Shown in pieces: positions 18,779-27,388 of a DNA stretch of 64,000 nucleotides (within the stretch, counting starts at the first letter, position 1; every line of letters starts with the position of its first letter). The stretch comes from Deefgea piscis. GTDB taxonomy: Bacteria; Pseudomonadota; Gammaproteobacteria; Burkholderiales; Chitinibacteraceae. The stretch covers positions 620,001-684,000 of the forward strand of contig NZ_CP054143.1 in the NCBI RefSeq assembly GCF_013284055.1. The letters run 5' to 3'. The position numbers and the translations under genes are program-made. The notes beneath the pieces are model-generated. The model did not search any database. It saw nothing but the letters and a program-made list of their open reading frames with translations, and was not told where the DNA came from.

Positions 18779-19987
18779 TCAGTGCGTCAGCACCGACGCG
18801 GCATGAGCGCGAGTGCGGTGTAAAATCTGCCGAGTGTGTTGGGCAATCATCCATTCTTCATGCGTTGGAATCAACCATGCACTCACTGCACTATCTGCGC
18901 GGCTAATGCGGGCAGCACCAGCTTGATTGGCGGCCTCATCCAAATCCAGCCCCAGCCACGCCGCCGCTTGGCAAACACGCTGCCGTATCAGCGGGGCATG
19001 CTCGCCAATGCCGGCGGTAAAGACCAAGGCATCGACACCGCCCATGGTTGCCGCCAGCGCGCCCAATTCGCGCGCAATCCGATACACAAATAAATCCACC
19101 GCAAACTTGGCCTGAGGATCATCGGAATCGAGCAAGGTGCGCATATCACTCGATATGCCAGAAACCCCCAACAAACCGGACTGTTGATACAGCAGTTTTT
19201 CGATGGCGCGCACGTCCATTTTTAATTCATCAATCAGATAGAGCACCACACCGGGGTCTAAATTACCGCAGCGCGTTCCCATGGGCAGGCCATCAACGGC
19301 GGTAAAACCCATAGAACTGGCGACACTTTTTCCATCTTGAATCGCACACAGACTAGCGCCATTGCCTAAATGCAGCACCACCACGCGGCGCGCCTGCGCA
19401 GCGTATTGTGGCAACACGCTCGTAATATATTCATAAGACAAACCATGAAAACCATAGCGCCGCACCCCCAATTCAGTGATTTGCTGCGGCAACGCAAAGC
19501 TTTGTTCTACCGCCGCTTGCGTGCAATGGAATGCCGTATCAAAACAAGCCACTTGTAGTAAATCGGCATGCTGCGCCAACAAGATCGAAATCGGCTTGAG
19601 ATTATGCGGCTGATGCAATGGTGCCAACGCCGTGAGGCCGCCTAAATCTTGCACAATCGCCGCATTAAGCGCCACGGGCGCGGTATAGCGCATGCCACCA
19701 TGCACCACCCGATGCCCAACCGCCACTAAATGATGCGGCCCCAATTGCTCACGCAAAAAATCCGCCAAATAGGCGATCGCGCCTTCATGGCCAAGTGACT
19801 CCCCTTCAAGCCATTGCTTTTCAGCAATCAACGCCCCTAAGGCATCTTTCACTTTAAATCGCGGCGCAGTATACAGCCCCTCAAGTTGGCCGGTTAAACC
19901 AACATTGAGCGCCTCTTCTTGCTGCAAAAATAGCGAAAATTTAAGGCTGGAAGAGCCTGCATTCAAAACTAAAATGGCCTCGCTCAT
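18779..19987 (-). CDS. ackA: Acetate kinase
   Basis: This 402-residue enzyme interconverts acetyl phosphate plus ADP with acetate plus ATP. Family motifs are LVLNAGSSSLKFSLF at the N-terminus, GHRVVHGG, VVLHLGNGASLCAI and GTRCGNLDPGVV, followed by FTAGIGEH. The frame stays open upstream to 20368, but the ATG at 19987 begins exactly at the conserved N-terminus and overlaps the stop of the phosphotransacetylase gene by four bases. The two enzymes are thus translationally coupled. Together with the upstream fabI and DUF3141 genes they may belong to an acyl-CoA or polyhydroxyalkanoate-related unit. Butyrate kinase is the main alternative, but the sequence is of acetate kinase type. Confidence 0.95.
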   Translation of the reverse strand: MSEAILVLNAGSSSLKFSLFLQQEEALNVGLTGQLEGLYTAPRFKVKDALGALIAEKQWLEGESLGHEGAIAYLADFLREQLGPHHLVAVGHRVVHGGMRYTAPVALNAAIVQDLGGLTALAPLHQPHNLKPISILLAQHADLLQVACFDTAFHCTQAAVEQSFALPQQITELGVRRYGFHGLSYEYITSVLPQYAAQARRVVVLHLGNGASLCAIQDGKSVASSMGFTAVDGLPMGTRCGNLDPGVVLYLIDELKMDVRAIEKLLYQQSGLLGVSGISSDMRTLLDSDDPQAKFAVDLFVYRIARELGALAATMGGVDALVFTAGIGEHAPLIRQRVCQAAAWLGLDLDEAANQAGAARISRADSAVSAWLIPTHEEWMIAQHTRQILHRTRAHAASVLTH

Positions 19988-20958
19988 ACCGCCACCGTTT
20001 GCTTTACATTGACTCGCGGCGACTCGGCCAGCGTTTGCTTTAAACTGAGCCGCTGCGATTCGGCTACCAAAGCGGCCACCGCGCAAGACGCCAAGCGCGT
20101 CAATAAAGAATCGGCTCGGCTGGTCAAAATAATCGGCACGCGCGCGCCAAGCACAATGCCAGCGGCATCCGCCCCCGCCATAAAGGTCAAGCTTTTGGCC
20201 AGCATATTGCCCGACTCCAAATCTGGCGCCACCAAAATATCGGCCATACCGGCGACTGGAGAGTCGATCTTTTTGATTTGTGCTGCCTGTAGATTGATGG
20301 CATTGTCGAGCGCTAATGGCCCATCTAAAATCCCACCGGTAATTTGCTGGCGGTCGGCCATTTTGCACAGCGCCGCAGCTTCAACCGTTGACGGAATATC
20401 AGGGTTAACGGTTTCCATTGCCGATAAAATCGCCACTTTTGGGGTACCAAATCCCAAGGCATGCGCCAAATCGATGGCGTTTTGTACAATGTGCACTTTG
20501 TCTTTAAGCGTCGGCAAAATATTAATCGCGGCATCGGTAATGATGATGGCGTGATCCAAACTCGGCACATCCATAATAAATGCATGGCTAATTCGCCTTG
20601 CGGTGCGCAAACCCGTCGCGGTACGCACCACTGCCGCCATCAATTCATCGGTATGCAAGCTGCCTTTCATCAGCATTCTGGCCTTACCTTGATGCACCAA
20701 TTGAACAGCCGTTTCGGCTGCGGCTTGGCTATGCGCAACGTCAACCAGCGTAAAACCCGAGATATCTAATTTAAACTCCGCGGCCACCGCCTCAATCTTG
20801 CCCCGTGGGCCAACTAAAATCGGCAGCAAAATCCCGGCTTCAGCCGCCTCAACCGCGCCGCGCAGCGAGCTTTCATCGCAAGGATGCACCACCGCCGTGG
20901 CCACAGGGCTCAGCGCTTGACTGCGCGCGATCAAGTTTTGATATTTTTCATGCGCCAT
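19984..20958 (-). CDS. Phosphate acetyl/butyryltransferase, short form
   Basis: This 324-residue member of the PTA_PTB family transfers an acyl group between CoA and phosphate. It has only the catalytic domain and lacks the long N-terminal DRTGG/P-loop part of E. coli Pta. Recognisable stretches are GKARMLMKGSLHTDELM, AFIMDVPSLDHAIIITDAAI and GGILDGPLALDNAI. These are also seen in the so-called bifunctional enoyl-CoA hydratase/phosphate acetyltransferase proteins and in phosphate butyryltransferases. The acyl chain length cannot be told from sequence. It overlaps ackA by ATGA, so its product is probably used directly for substrate-level ATP formation. Confidence 0.88.
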   Translation of the reverse strand: MAHEKYQNLIARSQALSPVATAVVHPCDESSLRGAVEAAEAGILLPILVGPRGKIEAVAAEFKLDISGFTLVDVAHSQAAAETAVQLVHQGKARMLMKGSLHTDELMAAVVRTATGLRTARRISHAFIMDVPSLDHAIIITDAAINILPTLKDKVHIVQNAIDLAHALGFGTPKVAILSAMETVNPDIPSTVEAAALCKMADRQQITGGILDGPLALDNAINLQAAQIKKIDSPVAGMADILVAPDLESGNMLAKSLTFMAGADAAGIVLGARVPIILTSRADSLLTRLASCAVAALVAESQRLSLKQTLAESPRVNVKQTVAV

Positions 20959-21012
20959 ATTGTTGCCTCTAGGGTCGATTGATATTGGGTTTACCCGCTG
21001 CCTTGCTGCGGA

Positions 21013-21036
21013 TTTTGGCCTAAAGCTAGGCCAAAA
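21013..21036 (-). terminator. Hairpin between the DUF3141 gene and the phosphotransacetylase gene
   Basis: A perfect 10-bp stem, TTTTGGCCTA / TAGGCCAAAA, with the loop AAGC lies 22 bases after the DUF3141 stop. There is no separate T-run, so it may be a partial terminator or a processing hairpin within a co-oriented gene group. Confidence 0.5.
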
Positions 21037-21057
21037 CCGCTTGCAAGAAGCAATCGC

Positions 21058-23279
21058 TTATTGCAATGAATGAACTGGTTTTTTTTCTACCACAAACAAA
21101 GCTTCAATCTCATGTAAGCGCGCCGTTGCCGCCGCGCTCATCTCACCTGCGGCCTGTACAATGCGCCGAATCACATCCAATGCCGCCTGCCTTTTGGCTA
21201 AATCCGCAGGCAACATATCGACCATCGTCGCCAAAGCGCGATCTTGATCTAGGCGCAATGAAAAATACTGTTCACGCAGCTTTTGCTTGAACTCACTCAA
21301 TGGCAGCGCCTCATTTTGCGAACGAATTAAGCGCAAAGCATTAAAAGCCCGCTCATCCACGCCGTCACCGGCCATGCCGATATACAGCAAGGCGCGCATC
21401 ACGGCTTCACGCAAACCGCCTTCGGCCATATTGGCGTTAAAGTGAGCGATGCGCTGCTGGATAAAAGCTTGGCGCTCTGGCGAAATCGCGGAGATCGCAG
21501 GACAAGATGCCTCGGTGATGCCGAGCATCTGCTGCAAAATCGGCGAGCCATAAATCGAGATAAACAACTGCTCCATCGCGCGATCGCGCTGATCTCGGTA
21601 AGCATTGAGCGCGCTCATCAGCTGTTCTGAAAACAGATTTTGCCATTTTAAAAATGGATTATCCGCAGCCACCGGCTGGCGATGCTGGCGAACCCACTCC
21701 GCGCATTGCGGCAACAGCGACAGCATTGGATTTTGATTCGAAAAAACTGAAGCCGGCGCCAGCGCCGCAGAACATGATTTTAAGTATTGATTTAATGGGG
21801 TATTAACCGCCAACTTAATCCAAGGCTGAACCCAACGTCGATACCCCTCTAAATTGATTTCTGATACTCGTGCCACCGTGGCAAAGCGCAATGCGTCATC
21901 TAAATTAGGCTGAACAATCTGGCGAATATCGGCCAAAGTGCGCGGCTCAAAACGTACAATCCAGTCGCCTTCAACCCATTCTGGGTTGACCACCTCGGCG
22001 GTTTTGGGCGTGAGTACCGCTTCATACAAACCCGGCGGCAAAACATCAATCAGATCGATATTGCTGGCAAACTCTTGATGCTCTTTTTTCGCCACGCTGC
22101 CTGAAACAAAAATACCTAAATGCCCCACATGGTCGTGCACCGCATACACAATGGTTTGCCCACATAAGCGAAGCTCGTCATCACTGGCATACACATCATT
22201 AATCCAGCCCAACGCCTGCTGTGGCGGAGTAATGTTGTCGCCTTTCGAGCAAAAACAAATGATCGGCGAATGAATATTGCGTAAATCAATTTGCTCGCCA
22301 GCTTGCGTCACAATCTGCCCGCTTGAGAGACGATTGCCAATAAACAGTTGATCAACAATCCATTGAATTTCTTCGCCATTTAAATTGACATGCCCGCCCC
22401 ACCATTTTTCAAACTCTAAAAAGCGCGCACCACCATGATCGATATTGGACCAAATATCATAATTTTTGCCCCACAAGGTATTGGCCGGATTGAGGTTTTC
22501 AAAATTCTTCACCAAGTTACCGCCATCAAAAATCCCCCCCCCAAATCACTGGTGAGTGCGGTAATCCAACTGCCGCCGCTTAAACCGCCGGTATAGCGCA
22601 TTGGGTTTTCACCCTCAACGCCGGCCCAGTACGACAATGGCGCACCGGGCACAATCACCGGGCCACATAATTCAGGTCGCGTCGCCGCCAGCATCATCAC
22701 TGCCCAGCCCGCTTGGCAATTGCCAATAATGCACGGCTTGCCTTCGGCATCCGGATGCAGCTCAATGACTTTTTCAAGAAATTTCGCCTCGGCATGCATG
22801 ATGTCTTCTATCGTTTGGCCGGGCATCGGGTCGGGCGTAAAGCCAACAAAATAACAAGGATGCCCTGCCGCCATGGCCACGCCAATTTCACTATCAGCTT
22901 TAAAACCACCAATGCCCGGGCCATGCCCCGCCCGAGGATCGACCACCACAAAGGGGCGTTTTTTGGGGTCGATGACCTGCGCCGCAGTGGGCTTAACCCG
23001 CACCAATAAATAATTCACCGCCGTGGCAAAAGTGCGCGCATCCAACACTAATTCAGCGTCAAAACTCAGCACATGCGGCACGGCCTTGGCTTTTTGCGCT
23101 TCGTTTTGTTCACGACGCTGGCGCAGTAAATCAGCAAACAACACCGTTCGCTGCATCGCATCCAGCCAATATTCAAACCAAGGATTTTGCGCGCATGGCA
23201 ACTGCGGCTCGGGCGCAGCAGGCTGGGTCACGCTGCTGGTCGCACGACGACGGGAACTCTGACTAGCCACTTTCGACAT
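21058..23279 (-). pseudogene. DUF3141 (PHA synthase-like alpha/beta hydrolase), split at a run of nine G
   Basis: Two frames encode one DUF3141 protein. The N-part runs from 23279 to the stop at 22509; the C-part is 21058-22515. The break is at nine G on the coding strand (22534-22542 on the plus strand). Adding one G gives DLGGGIFDGGNLVKNFENL and one frame of 740 residues. The family is an alpha/beta hydrolase related to polyhydroxyalkanoate synthases. The likely nucleophile cysteine is in IIGNCQAGWAVMML in the N-part, while the probable acid (CSKGDNITPP) and histidine (DHVGHLGIF) are in the C-part. The frame break therefore separates the putative triad. The start at 23279 is supported by GGAG. 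It could be phase-variable, decayed or a homopolymer sequencing error. It lies between fabI and the phosphotransacetylase gene. Confidence 0.85.
22534..22542 (-). repeat. Homopolymer tract of nine G (coding strand) inside the DUF3141 gene
   Basis: Nine consecutive C on the plus strand mark the exact frame break of the DUF3141 gene. A length of seven or ten restores the reading frame. Such G tracts are the usual switch of phase-variable genes in Neisseria. Confidence 0.8.
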
Positions 23280-23343
23280 CTCACTACTCCACAATGATTG
23301 AATTTTCGACCGATCACGATGCATTGAACTGGGCGAGCCCGAC

Positions 23344-24129
23344 TCAAGCCATGATATTGACGCCACCATCGACATAAATCGTTTCGCCAGTCAGGCGACG
23401 GGCATAGGGTGTTGCCAGATAAGCGCAGGTATAACCGACATCCATAATGTCAACTAACTCACCCACTGGCGCGCGCTCTGCCGCCTCATTGAGCAGTAAA
23501 TCAAAGTCTTTTAGTCCAGAAGCCGCACGGGTTTTTAGTGGCCCCGGTGAGATCGAATGCACGCGAATTCCTTTGGGGCCCAATTCATACGCCAGATAGC
23601 GGCATGACGCCTCAAGTGCGGCTTTTACTGGGCCCATCACGTTATAGTTGGGCACAACTTTGCATGCGCCGTGGTAGGTCATGGCAAATATCGTGCCGCC
23701 ATCGGTCATTAAAGGCGCCGCCAATTTGGCCATGCGAATCAAAGAATGCACCGAAATATCCATTGCCAATGCAAAGCCATCGGCCGAGCAATCGAGCAAA
23801 CCGCCTTTGATATCTTCTTTTTTGGCCGACGCAATCGAATGCACCAAGATATCGATCTTGCCCCATTCTTGTTCGATCTGCGCAAACAACGCTTCTAATT
23901 CACCGGGTTTAGACACATCCAATGGTGCAAAAATCGCAGCGCCAAGGGCTTGCGCCAGTGGCTCAACATGCGGCTTGGCTTTTTCATTCAAATAAGTAAT
24001 CGCCACATCAGCGCCAACGGCGCGAAAAGCCTGCGCGCAACCATAAGCAATCGAGTCTTCGTTAGCGACTCCTACCACCAGCGCCTTATAGCCAGCCAAA
24101 ATAGGAGTCGGGTTTTCTATCGTCTTCAT
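23344..24129 (-). CDS. fabI: Enoyl-[acyl-carrier-protein] reductase (NADH), FabI
   Basis: This 261-residue short-chain dehydrogenase-like enzyme reduces the enoyl-ACP double bond in fatty acid elongation. The cofactor site is VVGVANEDSIAYGCA near the N-terminus. The FabI-type active site is PNYNVMGPVKAALEAS, with Tyr-X6-Lys spacing instead of the Tyr-X3-Lys of other family members. The end, TGETIYVDGGVNIMA, is typical. It is not in the main fab operon at 34-40 kb but heads a co-oriented group with the DUF3141, phosphotransacetylase and ackA genes. It could be the only FabI or a second copy linked to polyester or acyl metabolism. Confidence 0.93.
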   Translation of the reverse strand: MKTIENPTPILAGYKALVVGVANEDSIAYGCAQAFRAVGADVAITYLNEKAKPHVEPLAQALGAAIFAPLDVSKPGELEALFAQIEQEWGKIDILVHSIASAKKEDIKGGLLDCSADGFALAMDISVHSLIRMAKLAAPLMTDGGTIFAMTYHGACKVVPNYNVMGPVKAALEASCRYLAYELGPKGIRVHSISPGPLKTRAASGLKDFDLLLNEAAERAPVGELVDIMDVGYTCAYLATPYARRLTGETIYVDGGVNIMA

Positions 24130-24303
24130 CTGGTTTTCCGTCTAGTTGAATCCATCATCACACTGATCGCAGTGGCGATTTTACCCCTCAATATATTGCG
24201 CCAAAATTTCAAAAAAATAACATCAAAAGTAACATTAGAACAAATTTATGATGCACTGCAACAACAAAGCCCATTAAAACCTACCAAAGTCGCGGCGCAG
24301 GCC

Positions 24304-24336
24304 AAAAAAATACCGCCAAATTTGGCGGTATTTTTT
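24304..24336 (-). terminator. Terminator of the glycerate kinase gene
   Basis: An almost symmetrical palindrome, TACCGCCAAATTTGGCGGTA, is flanked by seven A and six T. It can end transcription in both directions. On the minus strand it follows the glycerate kinase stop. Confidence 0.92.
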
Positions 24337-24370
24337 GCAAGCAGCACTCGCTAATACGTGGCGCGGTGAA

Positions 24371-25516
24371 TTAAACCAATCGGCGTTGCATCGCGACAAT
24401 CGCCGCCACATTGCGCGCCACCCGATACAAATTGTCGCTCGCGCCTGCGAGGGCTTCTTCTAGCGGCATGGCTTTATGTACGCAATCAAACACGGCATCA
24501 ATGCCATATTCATGCACAATATCTACGTCTTCACGCAAGCAACCGCCAATAGCAATGACCGGCAGATTAAATTGCTTGGCCAGTTGCGCCACGCCAATTG
24601 GCGTTTTACCAAAAATGGTTTGCCCATCCAAACGGCCTTCGCCCGTAATCACTAAATCAGCGTCTTGCAACTGATCGGCCAATTTAGCGGCGTCGAGCAC
24701 AATATCAATCCCACGTCGCAATTGGCTATTGAAAAACGCCAACGCGGCTGCGCCCATACCACCAGCGGCACCGGCCCCGGCAATCATCTCAACATCACGG
24801 CCGACTTGCTCACGAATCACCTGTGCAAACCGCGCCAATGCCGCATCCAAAGTTTGCACCATCTCTGGGGTTGCGCCTTTTTGCGGGCCAAAAATACTGG
24901 ATGCGCCATTCTCTCCAGTCAATGGATTATCCACATCGCACGCGACTTCAAACTGACATTCAGCCAAACGCGGATCGAGCAAACTTAAATCAATATTGGC
25001 CAAATGCGCCAAACTGGCGCCACCCGCTGGTAGGGCTTGGCCTTGTTCATTTAAAAACTGCACCCCCAAAGCGCGCATCATGCCGGCACCGCCGTCATTG
25101 GTCGCCGAGCCACCAATGGCCAAAATAAAGCGCCGAGCGCCAGCATCTAATGCGGCACGAATGAGTTGTCCTGTTCCCTTACTGGATGTGATTAAAGGAT
25201 TACGTTGCGCGGCGGGGACTAAGGCCAAACCACTGGCGGCGGCCATTTCAATCACAGCGGTAATGCCGTCGCCCATCAAACCCCAAGTGGCATTCACCGG
25301 CTCACCCAAAGGACCGTGCACCGTGCATTGATGACGGCTGCCGTTAGATGAATCAATCAGCGCGTCCAATGTGCCCTCGCCGCCGTCGGCAACCGGAATT
25401 TCTACCAATTCAACATCGGGCAATTGCGAACGAAAAGCTTGGGCAATAATGTGCGCCACAGCTTGGGCACTTAACGTTTCTTTAAATGAATCAGGGGCAA
25501 TGACAATTTTACGCAT
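24371..25516 (-). CDS. Glycerate 2-kinase (GarK/GlxK family)
   Basis: This 381-residue kinase phosphorylates D-glycerate, feeding it into glycolysis as 2-phosphoglycerate. The N-terminus KIVIAPDSFKETLSA and the motifs PVADGGEGTLDAL, LAIGGSATNDGGAGM, FGPQKGATPEMV and TGEGRLDGQT are those of the GarK/GlxK family. It is the last gene of a minus-strand group with a GntP permease and a CdaR-type regulator, which is the classic set for uptake and use of glycerate or sugar diacids. It is separated from the permease gene by a 263-bp repeat element. Confidence 0.94.
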   Translation of the reverse strand: MRKIVIAPDSFKETLSAQAVAHIIAQAFRSQLPDVELVEIPVADGGEGTLDALIDSSNGSRHQCTVHGPLGEPVNATWGLMGDGITAVIEMAAASGLALVPAAQRNPLITSSKGTGQLIRAALDAGARRFILAIGGSATNDGGAGMMRALGVQFLNEQGQALPAGGASLAHLANIDLSLLDPRLAECQFEVACDVDNPLTGENGASSIFGPQKGATPEMVQTLDAALARFAQVIREQVGRDVEMIAGAGAAGGMGAAALAFFNSQLRRGIDIVLDAAKLADQLQDADLVITGEGRLDGQTIFGKTPIGVAQLAKQFNLPVIAIGGCLREDVDIVHEYGIDAVFDCVHKAMPLEEALAGASDNLYRVARNVAAIVAMQRRLV

Positions 25517-25584
25517 TTCAATTTCTCCACAGCGTCGTACCCGACGCCGTATCTGTTACTTCAACTTAGTCTCAATAAATACTG

Positions 25585-25847
25585 TTCAGATTTGATGTTG
25601 GTGCTGTGCCACGCTCGTCGGGCTGGGGCTTAAAAACCCGTCCAAGCGCACCGAGTGAGTCAGAGACAAACAGCTTTATCGTTTGGCTCACGATCGATCG
25701 AGGGCATCGGGGACCGATGCGCGCTCGGGGCGCCTTTCTTTTCCCCCATTTTCTTTGGCGAGACAAAGAAAATGGGGTCCCCGTCGCGGACTGCGACTGT
25801 AAACAGCCGTGCCACAGGCACTTAAAACCATCAACACCTAATCTGAA
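25585..25847. mobile_element. MITE-like repeat element, 263 bp, no coding gene
   Basis: The ends are imperfect inverted repeats of 19 bp: TTCAGATTTGATGTTGGTG at the left, and at the right, read on the other strand, TTCAGATTAGGTGTTGATG (16 of 19 match). Inside is a perfect 14-bp inverted repeat with a 6-base loop (25744-25757 and 25764-25777; CCCCATTTTCTTTG). The base composition is more GC-rich than the flanks. Short open frames run through it in both directions, but they have no ribosome site and look like translated repeat. It resembles the dispersed non-coding elements of betaproteobacteria. No clear target duplication is visible. It separates the GntP permease gene from the glycerate kinase gene and may reduce their co-transcription. 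Confidence 0.6.
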
Positions 25848-25864
25848 TAGCGTCTAAATACAAT

Positions 25865-25913
25865 GGGTATAACCATGCAAGGCTTATGCAGCATTAACCT
25901 AGATTAAATACCC
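25865..25913. repeat. 49-bp hairpin repeat, copy 2, overlapping the GntP gene end
   Basis: The ends are GGGTAT / ATACCC. The right 20 bases lie inside the GntP permease gene, so the element supplies its last six residues (VFNLG after a split glycine) and its TAA stop codon at 25894-25896. Confidence 0.7.
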
Positions 25914-27159
25914 CATAAATCAATGTCGCAGTGACGGTAATACCCATACCAATGGCGGCTTCATAAGGAATCATTTTTAGACGCTCTTTCATTTGCATAC
26001 CAACCGCACCGGCCGTTGCATGGAAGAAACTACCGTGTGGCAAGCTATCCAAGACCGTCGCCCCTGAGTGAATCATCACCGCAGAACCCAAAGGCGCTAC
26101 GCCTAAAGTAGTCAGCGTTGCAGCAAAGACTTGCGAAGCCACCGCCGTACCTGCCGTGGTCGACGCAGTGGCCATCGACATCAAAATACCTGCCACTGGC
26201 GCCAACACATAAGCCGGTAAACCTAGGTTGGCAATGCCATCAATCAACACATTATTGAGTTCCGAATTAGCGACAATCCCGGCCAAAGTCCCGGTACCGA
26301 GCAGCATCACCGCCACCGGCAACATTCTTTGCAAACCGGCAGTGCTGTAGTGATTTAATTGGCGAATTTTGCCCATGGCCAAAGTACCGGCAATCCCGCC
26401 GACTGGCAGCGCAATCAATGGATCAACTTTGATATCAAATAAAGGACGTAGTGCCAGCAAACCAATGGCCACACTCGGTGCCACGATGGCGGCGCCAAAA
26501 CTTGGCAGCACTTTGTTGTGATCTTTGTCGTGCACTTCGCTGGCGTGGACCGCCGAGCCAAAATTGCTTAAACGACGCGCCAATAGATAGGCAACGAATA
26601 AACCCACCAAGCCTGGAATCACCCCACCCATCATGACCGAGGTGAGCGATTGGTGAAACGCATCGGCTGCGGCAATGGTATTGGGATTGGGCGACATCAC
26701 ATTGCCGGCCTTACCGCCACCAATCATCGCTAGCAGCACCGCAAAACGCGAAATATTGGCCCGCTCTGCAATCAATAAGGCAATCGGTGCCACGGTAATC
26801 ACCGCCACATCCACAAACACCCCAACCGAAGTCAGAATCATGGTCGCGACTGCCAACGCCAATAAAGCGCGCACTTCACCCAATTTACCGACGATGGTAT
26901 CGGCAATGCGCGCAGCGCCACCCGATTCGATCAGCACGCCAGCCAGCACCCCAGCGGCCAAAATCCGTAATACCGCCGGAATAATATTTTTAGCGCCGCC
27001 CATCATCAATTCGACGGTGTACACCAAATCAGCACCGCCAACCAAACCGCCAATTAAAGCCCCGGCGACCATGCCGTAAGTCGGCGAAACTTTCTTTAGG
27101 ATCAGGCCAATGGCCACGGCCAAGGCGACAATCGCGCCCAGTGTGCTGACTAATTCCAT
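25894..27159 (-). CDS. GntP-family permease (gluconate/glycerate type)
   Basis: This 421-residue inner-membrane permease with about 12 predicted hydrophobic segments is a proton symporter for sugar acids. Family motifs include IGGGKAGNVMSPNPNTIAAADAF, shortened here as GKAGNVMSPNPNT, and HSGATVLDSLPHGSFFH near the C-terminus. Its neighbours are glycerate kinase downstream and a CdaR-like regulator upstream, so glycerate is the most likely substrate; gluconate cannot be excluded. The last codons and stop lie within a 49-bp repeat. That suggests the original 3' end was changed when the repeat arose there (inference). Confidence 0.92.
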   Translation of the reverse strand: MELVSTLGAIVALAVAIGLILKKVSPTYGMVAGALIGGLVGGADLVYTVELMMGGAKNIIPAVLRILAAGVLAGVLIESGGAARIADTIVGKLGEVRALLALAVATMILTSVGVFVDVAVITVAPIALLIAERANISRFAVLLAMIGGGKAGNVMSPNPNTIAAADAFHQSLTSVMMGGVIPGLVGLFVAYLLARRLSNFGSAVHASEVHDKDHNKVLPSFGAAIVAPSVAIGLLALRPLFDIKVDPLIALPVGGIAGTLAMGKIRQLNHYSTAGLQRMLPVAVMLLGTGTLAGIVANSELNNVLIDGIANLGLPAYVLAPVAGILMSMATASTTAGTAVASQVFAATLTTLGVAPLGSAVMIHSGATVLDSLPHGSFFHATAGAVGMQMKERLKMIPYEAAIGMGITVTATLIYGVFNLG

Positions 27160-27388
27160 AACAAGACTCCTTTAAACCGGATGTAGCGCTTCAGTAAGGA
27201 CTACATTTTCTGCCGATTTAAAGCTGAAGTCATTGTGAAATCGCCCTAACATAAAATCAATTTATGGTTAATTTTTAGGCGTTTTAACAATTTTTACGTA
27301 AACCCAGTTGTTTTTGATGGCTATTTGCAGCAACCGTCACTTTCGCCGCAACATGAGGTCATGGCATCAACAAGGCGCTTAAAATGAT

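Noticed and set aside
19988-20368. Long N-terminal extension of acetate kinase
   Set aside because: The extra residues are the other frame of the phosphotransacylase gene; the conserved N-terminus and the ATGA overlap set the start at 19987.
25572-25857. Open frames on both strands through the 263-bp element
   Set aside because: They have no ribosome site and coincide with the inverted-repeat element, so they are better explained as repeat sequence.
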